Assembly (NCBI GenBank): GCA_900618425.1
Contig: UZAN01042855.1
Coordinates: forward strand, 2,463-43,744
Length of the DNA: 41,282 nucleotides
Direction: 5' to 3'
Origin: Echinostoma caproni
Taxonomy: Eukaryota > Platyhelminthes > Trematoda > Plagiorchiida > Echinostomatidae
How positions within the stretch are numbered: the stretch's first letter is position 1; every line of letters begins with the position of its first letter. The notes under the pieces were generated by a model. It was not told the origin of the DNA and did no database searches. It saw nothing but the letters and a program-made list of their open reading frames with translations. The translations under genes were made by a program, and so were the position numbers. Positions 1 to 9,640 of the stretch are shown here, piece after piece.

Positions 1-439
1 CGCCGCCCGAATTCTCACATAGACTGTGTTTCTGTTGGCTGCTTCGTTGTTCACAAAACTCGATAAAGTTCTTATCCACGCACACGCACTCGCCTTTGCA
101 CATCACGTTGTGCGATGTGCTTTTTAATTAGTGCAAGCTAATTCCCTATTCAACTAAAAGTTCGAGTCAAATAGATGTATGAATAGACATTCTCCATCGC
201 GGTGAATTCCAGTTCCAACCTCGAAGAACCTTATCAGCATTGTGAACACTGATGGGCTGTTGAATCACCCAAAAAAGAAGCGAAGCAAGTAGTGATGATA
301 GATAAGCTCAGAACCCGTTTGAATCTGGATTGTTCTGATTTTCTTTGACCTAAATCGGTTCCATTGACGTTTAGACAACTCATTGTCAGTCAGATTCGTC
401 ATCCCTTTTTCAGTTTTCTCCTCTCTGATTCGAGAATCG
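1..439. other. left flank, no recognised gene
   Basis: No supported gene or RNA is visible here. A minus-strand open frame of 85 codons (265-522) overlaps the start of the Penelope-like element antisense and has no family resemblance, so it is treated as a shadow. The part from about 270 to 439 may be a more decayed upstream portion of the same element, but no RT motif could be read in it. Confidence 0.5.
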
Positions 440-870
440 ACTTTTGCATTTTGAACACAATTCCAATTTCTTTTTGAACGGAACGATCTACCGACAAAAG
501 GACGGAGTAGCAATGGGATCAAAACTTGAACCCCTTTTGGCGGATTTTGTTATGGTGATGCCGGAGAATAATCGTTAACAGTCGTCATAAATATTGTTAG
601 TATGTAGACGATATATTTTATTGAGCTGATTCAAACTGCGAACTGGATGAACTGCTGAAAAAGTTCAGCCACACAAGACACACAAGGCCATAAAATTTGC
701 GGAGGTAGAAGCAGATGATCGAATACTGTTTCTAGATGTACTCCTTGTCAGAAGACGTGATGGATCTATACAACGCCGCATGTACTGTAAGAAAACATGG
801 AGCGACCACGAATTTTTAGATTTATGTCCCGATCAAGCTGAAGAGGAACCTGATAAAATGTTCGGTATCT
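440..870 (+). pseudogene. PLE reverse transcriptase fragment (frameshifted)
   Basis: This is the RT portion of the PLE. The frame from about 440 to 590 reads LLHFEHNSNFFLNGT then YRQKDGVAMGS and PLLADFVM, the conserved RT block upstream of the active site. The catalytic YVDDIF box follows one frame over at 601-618, with two aspartates intact, then a stop. The next block, from about 711 to 860, lies in the first frame again (ADDRILFLDVLLVRRRDGS, then MYCKKTWS). An intact RT would copy the element's RNA into DNA at the insertion site; this one cannot be expressed. The match rests on motif order and remembered family patterns, not a search. Confidence 0.8.
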
Positions 871-916
871 AGAGCTGGGAGAATCTGCTCACAAGAAGAA
901 TGGAAAGATCTCCAAA

Positions 917-1500
917 GTGCTCAGAAGCAATGGCTACCATGACCGCTTCATTGAACAAGAAATTGTGGAAAAGCTACCAAAAGTACATACTGATAGAGTG
1001 AAAAAGGAGGACCTGTTCATTAGTATTCATTTTAAAGGTGAATTTGTTCCTGAAACCCTCATAAGTCGACTGAATGCAGCGGTAAAAGCTACATTCAGCG
1101 CTGCGCACCTACGCTGCTCTGTCTAAAGTTCGCCATTGATAACCATACCGATGTTAATCGCTTCTATAATTGTTTACTCGTTAAGATCCGTTTTTGAAGC
1201 AATTTACGTTGGCCGCACGTCACGGTAATCTATCCGCATGAAAGAACATCATCTTCATTGACTGATTCGAGGTGATTCCGGATCTATCAAAAGTGAGATA
1301 GTCGCTCACTTGGTAGACACTGACCATCGTGTTAGCCCAAGTGAACTATTCCGCATTATTTATCAATTCCCCCCGAACATGGTCCAAATACCTTAGAATG
1401 CGTACGTTGTTCATTGCCGGGGCCGAGGTCGAAGCATATGACCTCCGAACTGTGCCCAGAAGCATATTATCCAAGCTCAACATCTCCCCTTGGTTCGAGA
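917..1500 (+). pseudogene. PLE C-terminal linker and GIY-YIG endonuclease relic
   Basis: An open stretch of 69 codons (917-1126) carries the linker between RT and endonuclease (RSNGYHDRFIEQEIVEKLPK, later KEDLFISIHFKGEF). The same frame, interrupted by stops near 1124, 1229 and 1261, continues with VYS then IYVGRTSR, spaced as in a GIY-YIG nuclease, then RMKEHH, GDSGSIKSEIVAHLVDTDH and FRIIYQFPP. After about 1390 the frame shifts (CAQKHIIQ near 1455). GIY-YIG domains in PLEs cut target DNA to prime insertion. No intact protein is possible here. Confidence 0.75.
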
Positions 1501-1510
1501 ATCCGCCCCT

Positions 1511-3165
1511 TCCTCCATGCTCGCACACACAAACATTTTCACACAACTACACCGATCTCTCAGAACTGGGTCACACGACCGTCGTGACATAACCGGGAAG
1601 TACAGATCTGAGAATGCAGTGTGCAACACAAACACACACAAACACAGACACGCATACACGAAGTGAACGATTTCTCACATTTTATCGTTCTCCTCCAAAC
1701 CCCTAGGGATTTTCCCTCACATAAACTGTAACGGCATGATTATGAGCTATTGAAAACAATTGTTCGCCTGAAATTGTGTTCTACATGCGAGTATGGGCAT
1801 ATTTCGAAACAGGAGTACGGACCGAATAAATTCCGCCAAAATTAACGTCCAAAATGATCCGACATTTATGATCGTATCTCTCATCCAAATGAATGGTATG
1901 TGCTTACTTCGGTGTGCCGTAGTAGGCGACGGACTGGGACATAAAACATTTGATTTGTTTTTAATCGTTGAAAGCTACACATTCCTGGCATTTATCCGCG
2001 CTAAACCGATCTCGTCCATCAAGGTTATATGATCAATGTATCAATCACTTTTATTGTTCATTATTCAACTCGCTAGACTCGTGGGAATATGAAACTAGAC
2101 TACCTGTTGGCTTGGTTTAAGCCACCGAACGATCGGTTATTCCAATCAAACGTTATCGGAAAACGCTTAGGTCTCGCAGTGTTCCACGAGGATCAACTGT
2201 GTGTCCAGTACAAACTATACGCAATGATCTATTCCCCCTTTGCCTTATGCATTTATATAAATTCGTCCCCCGCATTTTAAGCACAACAATAAAACTCATG
2301 AACGTGTACTTCGTGTTAGTTTTATTCTGCAAGCCAGGTTTCATTGGACTGATGCAGAAAATCCACCCTTGCCTAGCTTGTGAAGCATAGCATGTGATTA
2401 TGCTACAATGCGATCGGTGTTTCTACCATTTGAGTTCAAGCACTCCGTAAAAACATTTGTTTCAAACGCTTCGGAGGCGAATTAACTGAAGGCTTTTCGA
2501 GGATTATAACGTGTGGTCGTTTCATTCAGCAAAGAATGAAACCGGTTTTTCAGGGAAAAAGACGACCAGTGACAATTCCTTCTCCACCCATTCCCCAACC
2601 ACATCCTCTTTAACTCAACCTCTATTTTATGGGAACGGCAAATTAACATAAAATTATTATTCCACTCATTTCAGTTGAAACATTCCAAATGACGACCAGC
2701 TGTAACAAAAAATATACAAAAATGAATTTGCAAATCTCCAGTGCTTACAATGTTTTACTTTCGTCATAAAATATTGCAAACATTTGTGCGTGTGCACAGT
2801 GGTGCGTTTCGTTGGTTCTCTCAACAGTTTCGCAATGTCAATGCCCCTATCTAAAAAAGAAAATGAAGAATCTTCTTGTTCATCAAACTAGAAACATGAA
2901 TGCATAAAACTTTGCCACAGGAACATTCGTCAACGAACCACACCCTTTAACATTTTAAACGAATGGAATTTTGTAAAACAATTCGTGTTCTCGATGCACT
3001 TGGAGCAGTGCGTAGAAAATCGAAAAAACGAAAACAATCAGCTAATGCCGTAATCATGCTGACTTGCATCTCATGCCAAACACATGTAACAAGGTAATTT
3101 ATCACGAGTCAAAAGAGACATGGAGAAAGAGTGCACGAGTACATTTATATTTATATTTAAATTTC
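1511..3165. other. non-coding stretch, CA-rich tract at 1622-1662
   Basis: No exon-like frame or RNA gene could be supported. A CA-rich microsatellite-like tract sits at about 1622-1662, just past the PLE, perhaps in its 3' flank. Short open frames between 1793 and 2390 overlap on both strands, lack recognisable motifs and look like chance. Confidence 0.5.
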
Positions 3166-3169
3166 ACAC

Positions 3170-3770
3170 TTGTCTGAGGACAGTCTGCATGCCGAACAAA
3201 TCATGGTACAATAATCTTTATGAAAAAGGAGCGTTCCATGATTTACATGTGGGCTGACTACTGCCAGGTTGTTCAGGCCAAGGCAGGTGAATTTTCTTGA
3301 AGAATTCACAACTGGAGCCTTCGGCTAGCCAAAGCCTGACCCCCAAGGCAACGGGGTTGTGTGAAAACCGCAGTCCATTAGGAGCCGGTGTCCAGTTCAT
3401 CGGATCATACACCCTTCGGGTGGGGTCAAACGCCCAATAAACCTCAATGCCCAATCGAGCCTGTGACCGCTGCCACAACCAGGAAGGTAAATGTGTGTGG
3501 TTCGTGCGCCTCCTCGTGGTTGGTTTGGAATAAGGGGTTTTGGCCAACTCCCCTAGGTGAACTACCAGTGTTTCACCAAACCAGTTATAGCCCCGGATTT
3601 CGGCTTTTCGTCCTCCCACTTTGGTGCTAAAACACCTCCTCCACGAGAAGGCAGTGGTTGGGGCTTCCTCAGCACAGGCCATTTGAGACGATTGATCGTA
3701 TGGGTGCAAGGACAGGGTTACCAGCCGTAACCTTATACACGCACCCCCGACCATACTGAGGTTTTCGGAG
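3170..3770 (+). repeat. interspersed repeat, copy 1 of 2 (about 600 bp, unnamed)
   Basis: This segment matches 32810-33410 in direct orientation along its whole length, with scattered substitutions and small indels. Shared blocks include AATAATCTTTAT near 3210, GCCTTCGGCTAGCCA near 3318, ACCGCAGTCCATT near 3368, GTTGGTTTGGAATAAG near 3518, TCGGCTTTTCGTCCTC near 3599 and CCCCCGACCATACTGAGG near 3744. Similarity begins near 3170 and ends near 3768, so the edges of the repeat are visible. On the minus strand copy 1 has an open frame of 178 codons (3218-3754); the matching minus frames of copy 2 are broken but partly alike in protein. I recognise no RT, transposase or tRNA-like promoter. It may be an untranslated or internal part of a larger element, or a stand-alone non-autonomous family. 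Confidence 0.85.
3218..3754 (-). CDS. 178-codon open frame inside the interspersed repeat, function unknown
   Basis: The longest N-free open frame in the window apart from the 189-codon frame at 27222. It begins MVGGACIRLRLVTLSL and has no membrane segment, known motif or low-complexity run. It lies wholly inside the repeated segment. Copy 2 keeps pieces in the same orientation (for example LAKTPYSKPTTRRRTNH here against MAKTSYSKPTMRRCMNH at 33177-32971), but they are split by frame changes. The resemblance between copies follows from DNA similarity and does not prove selection on the protein. It may be a relic of an element-encoded protein or a chance frame in a non-coding repeat. Confidence 0.25.
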   Translation of the reverse strand: MVGGACIRLRLVTLSLHPYDQSSQMACAEEAPTTAFSWRRCFSTKVGGRKAEIRGYNWFGETLVVHLGELAKTPYSKPTTRRRTNHTHLPSWLWQRSQARLGIEVYWAFDPTRRVYDPMNWTPAPNGLRFSHNPVALGVRLWLAEGSSCEFFKKIHLPWPEQPGSSQPTCKSWNAPFS

Positions 3771-3774
3771 ACTA

Positions 3775-4795
3775 CACGAGTACAGGGTGGCTAAGATAAA
3801 ATTCTAGATCATCTGATTCTTTATCGGCGAAGTAGTGATATGTATTTTTATCGAGATCAGTGGATTTTCCGGTTTAACGCGTCGTTTGAGAGATATTTAA
3901 AGGGGTAGACTTTTACAAATAGTTCTCCGCTCTATGCAGTTGAACATCGAACGACTGATTTGAATGTGCCAGTTTGGACAAGAGGTAATCACATTATAGT
4001 AGCCGAAACGCTAAATGGTGTTTCTTTCATCACACTGGTGATGAAATTCCACAAGGCGGTAGTCGGTCGAGGATAGTTGTTTATTGCGGATTACATATTT
4101 TAGATGGGATGTTACCAGTATGGTATACCCAACACGGAAATCTCATCAGAAACATACCATCGCAGTTCCTGATCGCACAATGGGTAACGAATGTAGCGTA
4201 ATCGATAGCTATTCTTTGAGATACAGCAATTTGCCCTCTGTGATCTTGCTACTTTTTAATCGTCGAAAAAATCATTAGCTATGTTGCCTACTACTTACAA
4301 ACGTGAGTAGCACCTCACAACACTGGGACAGGTTTAGCTGTTTGTGATGTTTGATGGACAATCATTGGTGCGAAAAATTTTGCTTCACGTAGTGATTGCA
4401 GCTCTGCGTGACTGAAATCATTTCTACTGATTAAAAATCCTGAATTACTGAATTGCCAATTGTCTCTTTACTAACGGAATCGCCATCTTTCACACTATGA
4501 GTAATACTCACCGTTATTCCCCGTGTGTGGGTTTTCTTTTCAATAGGATTAGAAAGAAAACAGCAGAAAACGGAGATCCCGCGTATTGTACAGTTCCCCC
4601 CCCCCGTTTATAAGAAGTCTTTCTTATCCACCGGCCACACAGTTGTGGATGCTCTACTGAGAGATTGGAGAAAACGAATAAAAATCAATATTGTTCTCTT
4701 GCGCTTCCTTGAACAGTACTCAGAAAATGATCTGATCAAGCTTGACTTGAAGTAAATATCGCATCGGACTAAGCGCCGGCTTTCTTGACCCTAGC
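3775..4795. other. no gene seen; short poly-C run at 4596-4605
   Basis: Only short frames without recognisable sequence or convincing splice borders are present. A run of ten C lies at 4596-4605. Confidence 0.45.
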
Positions 4796-4801
4796 CGAGA
4801 T

Positions 4802-5125
4802 TCAAGTTAAACCTAGTAAAGTTATGGTGCTTGAGGAATCCACATGCGGAGTAATTAGCGAGTCCGGAGATTTATAGGCACCCCATGTTTGGAATGAATT
4901 TATTGTCCGAATGGTGTAGCTTTGCAACAGATGGAGGGAAAATTGTCCATGTCTATAAAGATGATGGACTGGTTTGCTACAGCGTGGTTTGCTTATCAGA
5001 GCTAATCCCCGCATAGCCTCCTTGATCAGTCGATGATTACCAACAATCTCTACTGAAGAACAATCGGCACCGCCCCAGTGAAATCCGGATTGCCTGAACC
5101 TCTTCGGAGGTGAACGTCTAGTCAT
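4802..5125 (-). CDS. exon-like open frame, unrecognised protein, frame ambiguous
   Basis: A 107-codon minus-strand frame ends at a TGA at 4802. Its middle (SSVEIVGNHRLIKEAMRGLA, later KPVHHLYRHGQFSLHLL) is protein-like and shares no obvious family. An AG acceptor at 5095-5094 would open an exon at 5093 with one base of a split codon. A competing reading one frame over starts after an AG at about 5113: TFTSEEVQAIRISLGRC, ending at a GTAATC donor near 5018. Only one of the two can be real. No polyadenylation signal AATAAA is seen in the 100 bases after the stop. It could be an exon of a minus-strand host gene or chance. Confidence 0.25.
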   Translation of the reverse strand: MTRRSPPKRFRQSGFHWGGADCSSVEIVGNHRLIKEAMRGLALISKPRCSKPVHHLYRHGQFSLHLLQSYTIRTINSFQTWGAYKSPDSLITPHVDSSSTITLLGLT

Positions 5126-5870
5126 TTACATTGACTGAACAGAGAGGTAGTGTTGAAACGATTTCAATCCCCAAACAGACGTTCCCTGATCATACCACAA
5201 ACAGCATGTATCTTTCCCCAGCCGCCCTTCATTATCTCTTGCTTCGTGTCATTGTTTCCCTGTTCTTGCTGAACCTTTAACGCCGGCGTTGATCAAATGG
5301 GTCAATTGATCCGTCCATCTGTATTCTCTCGCCAGTGACCCGTATCACCACAACTCCACATTCTCCTTATTCGTGACCCGGTAGACATCTACCGACCTAC
5401 AGACACGCACACACATACACACACACACAGGCACGTTCACAGAAGTTCATTATTCCCCTACCTCACATGATCGGTATTTTAACCCCGTACATTTGATTGG
5501 CTGGCTGTCAGTCATTCAACCCTCGCACACTGGTGCCTACCACCTGAAGCATTCTGACCGTCGTGTCTGAATGGACTGCTTGCACCCACAGTCATTGAGT
5601 TGAACGCTTTGACAACCTTTGAAGACTCAGTTTGGTATATTGTTCTAATTGTGAAGCTCAACTCTTTTAATGAAGACGCACTATCGGCTGATTGTGCCTT
5701 AACAGTGTAAACACGCACTCCCCTAGTTGCAACACGATTCGAGGTTTGTACTTATTTTATATATTAACCATTAGTTGTCAACAATAGTATCGCGTTTCAA
5801 GACGATCTCGTCTTCTGTTGATTGTGGGATTTGCGCGTCACTCGATCGTGATGACGGATTTCCAGTGTGC
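5126..5870. other. non-coding stretch with CA microsatellite
   Basis: A (CA)-rich simple repeat occupies about 5401-5430. The rest shows no supported exon, promoter or RNA. Confidence 0.5.
5401..5430. repeat. (CA)n microsatellite
   Basis: Alternating C and A with a few interruptions, ending in an uninterrupted CACACACACACA run. Typical simple repeat of a eukaryotic genome. Confidence 0.9.
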
Positions 5871-5878
5871 AATCCACA

Positions 5879-6092
5879 TCACAGGTAGTCACGTGATTTG
5901 ACGGTCAAGTACATTTCCATGTAACGTGAAAAACGGATAAATATCATCATGACCACACCGTCGGAGAAGTCGAACTTTTTCGTTACTGGTGAACGCGCAT
6001 TAGCAATCCTATGGGCCTCCCGAATACCGACCATCACAAAGGCCAGAACAAAGGGTTTTTCTTGGAATACATTCCCGCGAACCGATCTGGAA
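5879..6092 (-). CDS. possible exon, unrecognised hydrophobic/basic protein segment
   Basis: A minus-strand frame of about 70 codons follows an AG acceptor (TTGTCTTCAG, ending at 6093; a second AG six bases on keeps the same frame). It reads SVRGNVFQEKPFVLAFVMVG, then REAHRIANARSPVTKKFDF, and ends with SRDYL and a TGA at 5879. Codon choice looks like coding DNA. The entry phase (one base of a split codon) would fit the exit phase of the exon at 15592-15742, but a one-in-three chance match is weak support. No clear donor or poly(A) signal is visible. The plus strand is also open here (5949-6161), so strand is uncertain. Confidence 0.28.
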
Positions 6093-6299
6093 CTGAAGAC
6101 AACCAATCTCCTACCTGAACAGAGCTACCATTCTCAATATGATTTTTCATCATTTCTCTAAATCTAAAGAAAACCTGTTTTTCAACGCTTTGAAGTGAGA
6201 CTTTGCTACTCCTAATACAGAAATAGGCAAATTGGGAACTAGCTAGGTTACACACTGACCAGTAGATGGTATATCGTTCCCGATGATCCATGAGTGAGG

Positions 6300-7340
6300 T
6301 CCATAAGTGTGAATCATACAGATGGCTTTGCTAGCACGAAACTCACAGTCCACAACAATATTGTGAAAGCTTTTTGAATTCGCGTCAAAGGACAGCTGGA
6401 AAATGTTACTGGTTAGGTCGGTGCTGTGATCTGGGAACATCTAGAAGAGGTTCAGACACGAAAGCACTTGGAGTTATCCATTCCAGGATTGACGAACGAT
6501 AAGAACATTTGATTGCCACATGCAACACGATGATAACCAGAATAAAATTGTAACAAACATTTTTTTATCCACCTTATCTGAGTACATTTAGTGGATATCA
6601 TGTTTATAATATCATATACTACTAGTGAGCAGTATAGTATACGTCAAAAATTCCCTGCATAAGTTGTTGGCGAGCAAGGTGTGCCAAGTGCCAGATAAAA
6701 TTCTTTCCTTGCATCTAACATCGCAAATTCAATATACGTGGACAAAGATGTTTATGATTGTAAATATCCCGGGAAAATCACATCCACCAATCCAGTGTTC
6801 GTAATAATGTAATGGTTTCAACGTAACGTTTCATGAAAAACACATGTAATTTACACTGTATCGCCTTTTTCCCTCGCAATAGCTTCACATTTTTGATCCA
6901 GTGAAAAGCATGACTATTCTCCTACTGTTTTGATTGTAATAAAAAACTTGTCCACCTCCATCGGACAATTGATCAACTGAAAAGATATTTGAACTACATA
7001 TAAACCCGGAGCGAGACCAGGAAGTCGACCGAATTCATTCCCATCTACCAATCGTTTACTAGACTGCTATTATTGGTAACACTAAAATCAATGATGCAAT
7101 GTGAACATATGGTATTTAAGGTATACTAATTTTTTGCGTCCTCACGGTAGTTTCTGACGTGACAACCTATTTCACCTTCACCGACCGCATCCACGTCCAG
7201 CCGACACGTTTATATCATGGGGAAAAAACCGGCGCTAGCATTTCAAATAACACATTACCAAACAATTATCAAACAGAACCTGTTTTATCCCAATTCGCGG
7301 AATACGCAAACATCAGCTGACACTTGACTGATGTTAAACT
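6300..7340. other. no gene seen
   Basis: AT-rich sequence with no exon-like frame and no repeat matched within the window. Confidence 0.45.
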
Positions 7341-7347
7341 GACGCAA

Positions 7348-7545
7348 TCAGTTTGAACGCAATCGATGGTCTGAATCAGACTTGTTCTGCTCCACATGTG
7401 TGAAAACTGGGTAGTATTTCGGAACTTCGTACCCAGCCTGTTCGATCTGATTTGCTTTGAGAATAGTGTTCAAAAGCGGACGCAGACTAGATTTTTTTAT
7501 ATCTAAATATGTCCAAAGTAGCTGGTTATTGATGATGCAAGGTTC
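7348..7545 (-). CDS. possible exon, unrecognised protein
   Basis: An AG acceptor (TTTGGCCACCAG) just before 7545 opens a phase-0 minus-strand frame of 65 codons to a stop at 7348. It reads EPCIINNQLLWTYLDIKKSS, then LRPLLNTILKANQIEQAGYE and VPKYYPVFTHVEQNK. The composition (leucine-rich, amphipathic helical look) is more protein-like than neighbouring frames, and the helical pattern is loosely like HOPS-type vacuolar sorting proteins, but not enough to name it. A possible internal donor GTACGA lies after the residues EQAG. Alternatively it is a last exon ending in LRSN. Chance cannot be excluded. Confidence 0.33.
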   Translation of the reverse strand, partial: EPCIINNQLLWTYLDIKKSSLRPLLNTILKANQIEQAGYEVPKYYPVFTHVEQNKSDSDHRLRSN

Positions 7546-7784
7546 CTGGTGGCCAAAAACACCCATGCACTCTCACACGCTCCGACAGGTGATATGTTTA
7601 GTGAGCAGGAAATACGATATTGCGAACTGATTACAAGAAATAGCAATTACCGAACAACATATCCCTTCACCATGTCAACGTGGTGGAGATTTCCTGGTGC
7701 TGCTCCCTGATTCATGTTGTATATCGTGTTGTTCCGTGTTCTTCTCAATTAGTTTAATCTTCCCTAATGCAAAACTGTTTGCAG

Positions 7785-7829
7785 AGTAAATTACTTCCTA
7801 ATCTACCATTCATTTTGACCGCATTGACA
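7785..7829 (+). CDS. candidate short exon A (15 codons), plus strand
   Basis: An acceptor ACTGTTTGCAG ends at 7784, preceded by a branch-point-like CTAAT at 7763. The 45 bases that follow read in phase 0 as SKLLPNLPFILTALT and stop at a consensus donor GTGAGT at 7830. The next candidate exon begins only 38 bases later, also in phase 0. Flukes are known to have many introns of about 30-50 bp, especially near gene 5' ends, so the size is not disqualifying. The alternative is no splicing here: the frame stays open across the 38 bases for a further 27 codons, to a TGA near 7920. Confidence 0.42.
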
Positions 7830-7867
7830 GTGAGTGTTGATTTACTGATTCCCGAGGTGAATTTCAG

Positions 7868-7978
7868 TCTCCTCGGACTACAACGCGGACCATTCAACGC
7901 TTCGATCGCAGTGACTTGTTGAATCGTCAAATTCAGGACGGCCTCTACCGGTCACGGACCAGAGTGAAAATTGTTCAG
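7868..7978 (+). CDS. candidate exon B (37 codons), basic protein segment, plus strand
   Basis: Acceptor GTGAATTTCAG ends at 7867; donor CAG/GTGAAC starts at 7979. The 111 bases between are open in phase 0 only. They read SPRTTTRTIQRFDRSDLLNR then QIQDGLYRSRTRVKIVQ, rich in Arg and Gln, without a known motif. The exon is a multiple of three with matching phases on both sides and follows exon A after a 38 bp intron. Downstream exons were not identified. The product is unknown; the charge pattern suggests a soluble or nucleic-acid or cytoskeleton contacting segment, which is inference only. Confidence 0.48.
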
Positions 7979-7999
7979 GTGAACAAGAAAAGAGTAATG

Positions 8000-8259
8000 T
8001 GAAAAAAATGGAGAGTCTGAGGTACTATACATACATCAGCATGCCATGGAAAAAGTGACAGATTTTCCAGTAGTCATGTATCAAAGCCTACGGCTTGAGG
8101 AGGATAGCCGGATCAGTTTATCAACCTGAATCACAATAGATCACGCTCATTTTTTGTTACTTTTACCGTGGCTTTGAGATATACTGGATTTTCTTCGGGC
8201 CGTGAATACTATGAAAGTCAATATACGACATTCCGGTAAAGTTCAACTACGCTGGACGT
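8000..8259. other. no gene seen between exon B and the AT repeat
   Basis: No splice-bounded open frame was found. If the exon pair at 7785-7978 is real this would be the start of its next intron. Confidence 0.4.

Positions 8260-8288
<29 letters not shown>
8260..8288. repeat. (AT)n microsatellite
   Basis: About 14 uninterrupted AT units. Confidence 0.95.
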
Positions 8289-8290
<2 letters not shown>

Positions 8291-8374
8291 TCAAGCAGTC
8301 ACACTTGTGTGACGAACAGCAGATAGGACGAATCCCTTAGTCACGGAGACTGGCTGGTCAGTGATGAAAACCGG

Positions 8375-8590
8375 TGATCTAAATCCGGAGAATTGGAGTG
8401 GCAAACCACTTCAAGACCACACTAGGTTATGCTTGGTACTGAACCGGATGGCAGCAAAGCTAACCACCATCGAAGTTGGGTAACAGTGGTGGGGCTGGAA
8501 CCTTGAACCACAGGTTCCAGAGCACGCCAGTGACAGTGACCAAACCACCGCGCCACTGCCACCATTTGTCTCGGTCGTCGGCTTGTTGCT
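8375..8590 (-). mobile_element. tRNA-derived SINE candidate
   Basis: On the minus strand, TGGCGCGGTGG (near 8553) matches an RNA polymerase III A box, and GGTTCCAGCCC (about 8491-8501) resembles a B box about 50 bases downstream, the spacing of a tRNA-type internal promoter. The segment is GC-richer than its surroundings and lies directly beside the AT repeat at 8260-8288, perhaps its tail-side neighbour. A 61-codon minus frame (8411-8596) across it is not thought to be a gene. Only one copy is seen in this window, so the SINE call depends on finding dispersed copies elsewhere. Confidence 0.4.
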
Positions 8591-8599
8591 CAACAAACC

Positions 8600-9640
8600 A
8601 TTGCTACAAGTGAATCAATCTCGAAAGACGCATAATGTTGATCAGTTTGTGTCCTGACGTTTTACCGAGAAAATTTGCACTAGTGATGGTAGTGGTGCCT
8701 GGTTTAGAATATCAGAACGTGTGATCCAGTGCATGCGACGTGCTGCGATCTCGGTCAGCCGATCGCCGCCACCACCACCAGCACCAACAGGCTCCATGGG
8801 CAGCTACGTGCTTGAAACGGGGTTATCAATCGTCCCGTTCTCTACACCAATGGGATCGCATTCCATTGCAGTGCAAGGTATCCCCACACTGAATTCCTTT
8901 ATACATGCATAAACAGATATTTATATATAAATCAAATCCTTGATATCAGACTATTGCAATAATTTACCATTATTGAAACCTATGTTTAAGTTGTATTGTC
9001 CCAAGGATTGTATCATTGGGAAAAACCTTTATTGGATAACAAATATGTAAAATCTTGAATCCAATCTGCTCTGTAGAACAACTCCCAATTTACTTGAATA
9101 TAGTTTATCGGTTCAATTTCCGGCATTTGCTCCCACATGTTATCAATTCACTACGCCAGTGTACTGGTGCATATTGATTCACCATTATGACCCAGCATGC
9201 GATGTCCTGTTTCAAGGTAAATACCCGGATTATCTGATCGGCACGGTGACGATCACGTGACAACCAGAGCTGACGTCAACTCAAAGCGAAAATGTGTGTA
9301 TTCCGGCACAAAACAGTGGAACGCAAACGTGCATGACACGTTTCGGTCGAAATGCAACTCCAGCCAAGCGATAAGCGACCTTGGTATTGCATCTACTGGT
9401 GTTTGTGTGGGTGGGGCAATTTTTATTACTAGCCAATCATGTCTCATTATATATCTATGACATTAAAGGAGGCACAGTTAACAGAGGTTTTCAAATACTG
9501 ACCTTGAATATGTTATTCGATCAAATAAGTTTTCATTAACATTAGAGTCCGGTTTCCACTGCATACCAACCACACTGCGCGATACCCTAGAACGTTATCA
9601 AATGCAAAATCTCATCACTACGTCACAATGATTGTTTTCC
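8600..9640. other. no gene seen
   Basis: Short overlapping frames on both strands at 9253-9460 and a small frame at 8721-8912 show no motif or good splice sites. Confidence 0.4.

Larger units (their letters stand above)
440..1510 (+). mobile_element. Penelope-like retroelement (PLE) copy, decayed, RT 3' half plus GIY-YIG endonuclease
   Basis: Reading the three plus frames in turn recovers a collinear PLE-type polyprotein: an RT block with DGVAMGS near 501-521 and PLLADF at 531-548; the RT catalytic box YVDD at 601-612; a post-catalytic block with FLDVLLVRRRDGS near 724-765; a linker (LRSNGYHDRFIE from about 920); then a GIY-YIG-type pattern, VYS near 1170 followed by YVGRTSR near 1205, with a downstream HLVDT block near 1310. 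RT followed by GIY-YIG in this order is the hallmark of Penelope-like elements. At least three frame changes and several in-frame stops (for example near 619, 1229 and 1261) show it is dead. The 5' part of the RT is missing, consistent with 5' truncation. Which PLE subfamily it belongs to cannot be told by eye. Confidence 0.85.

Noticed and set aside
265..522. 85-codon minus frame at the left end
   Set aside because: Antisense to the PLE reverse transcriptase block, with no motif of its own.
3388..3630. 80-codon plus frame in the repeat
   Set aside because: Lies within the interspersed repeat, shorter than the opposing frame, and not kept in copy 2.
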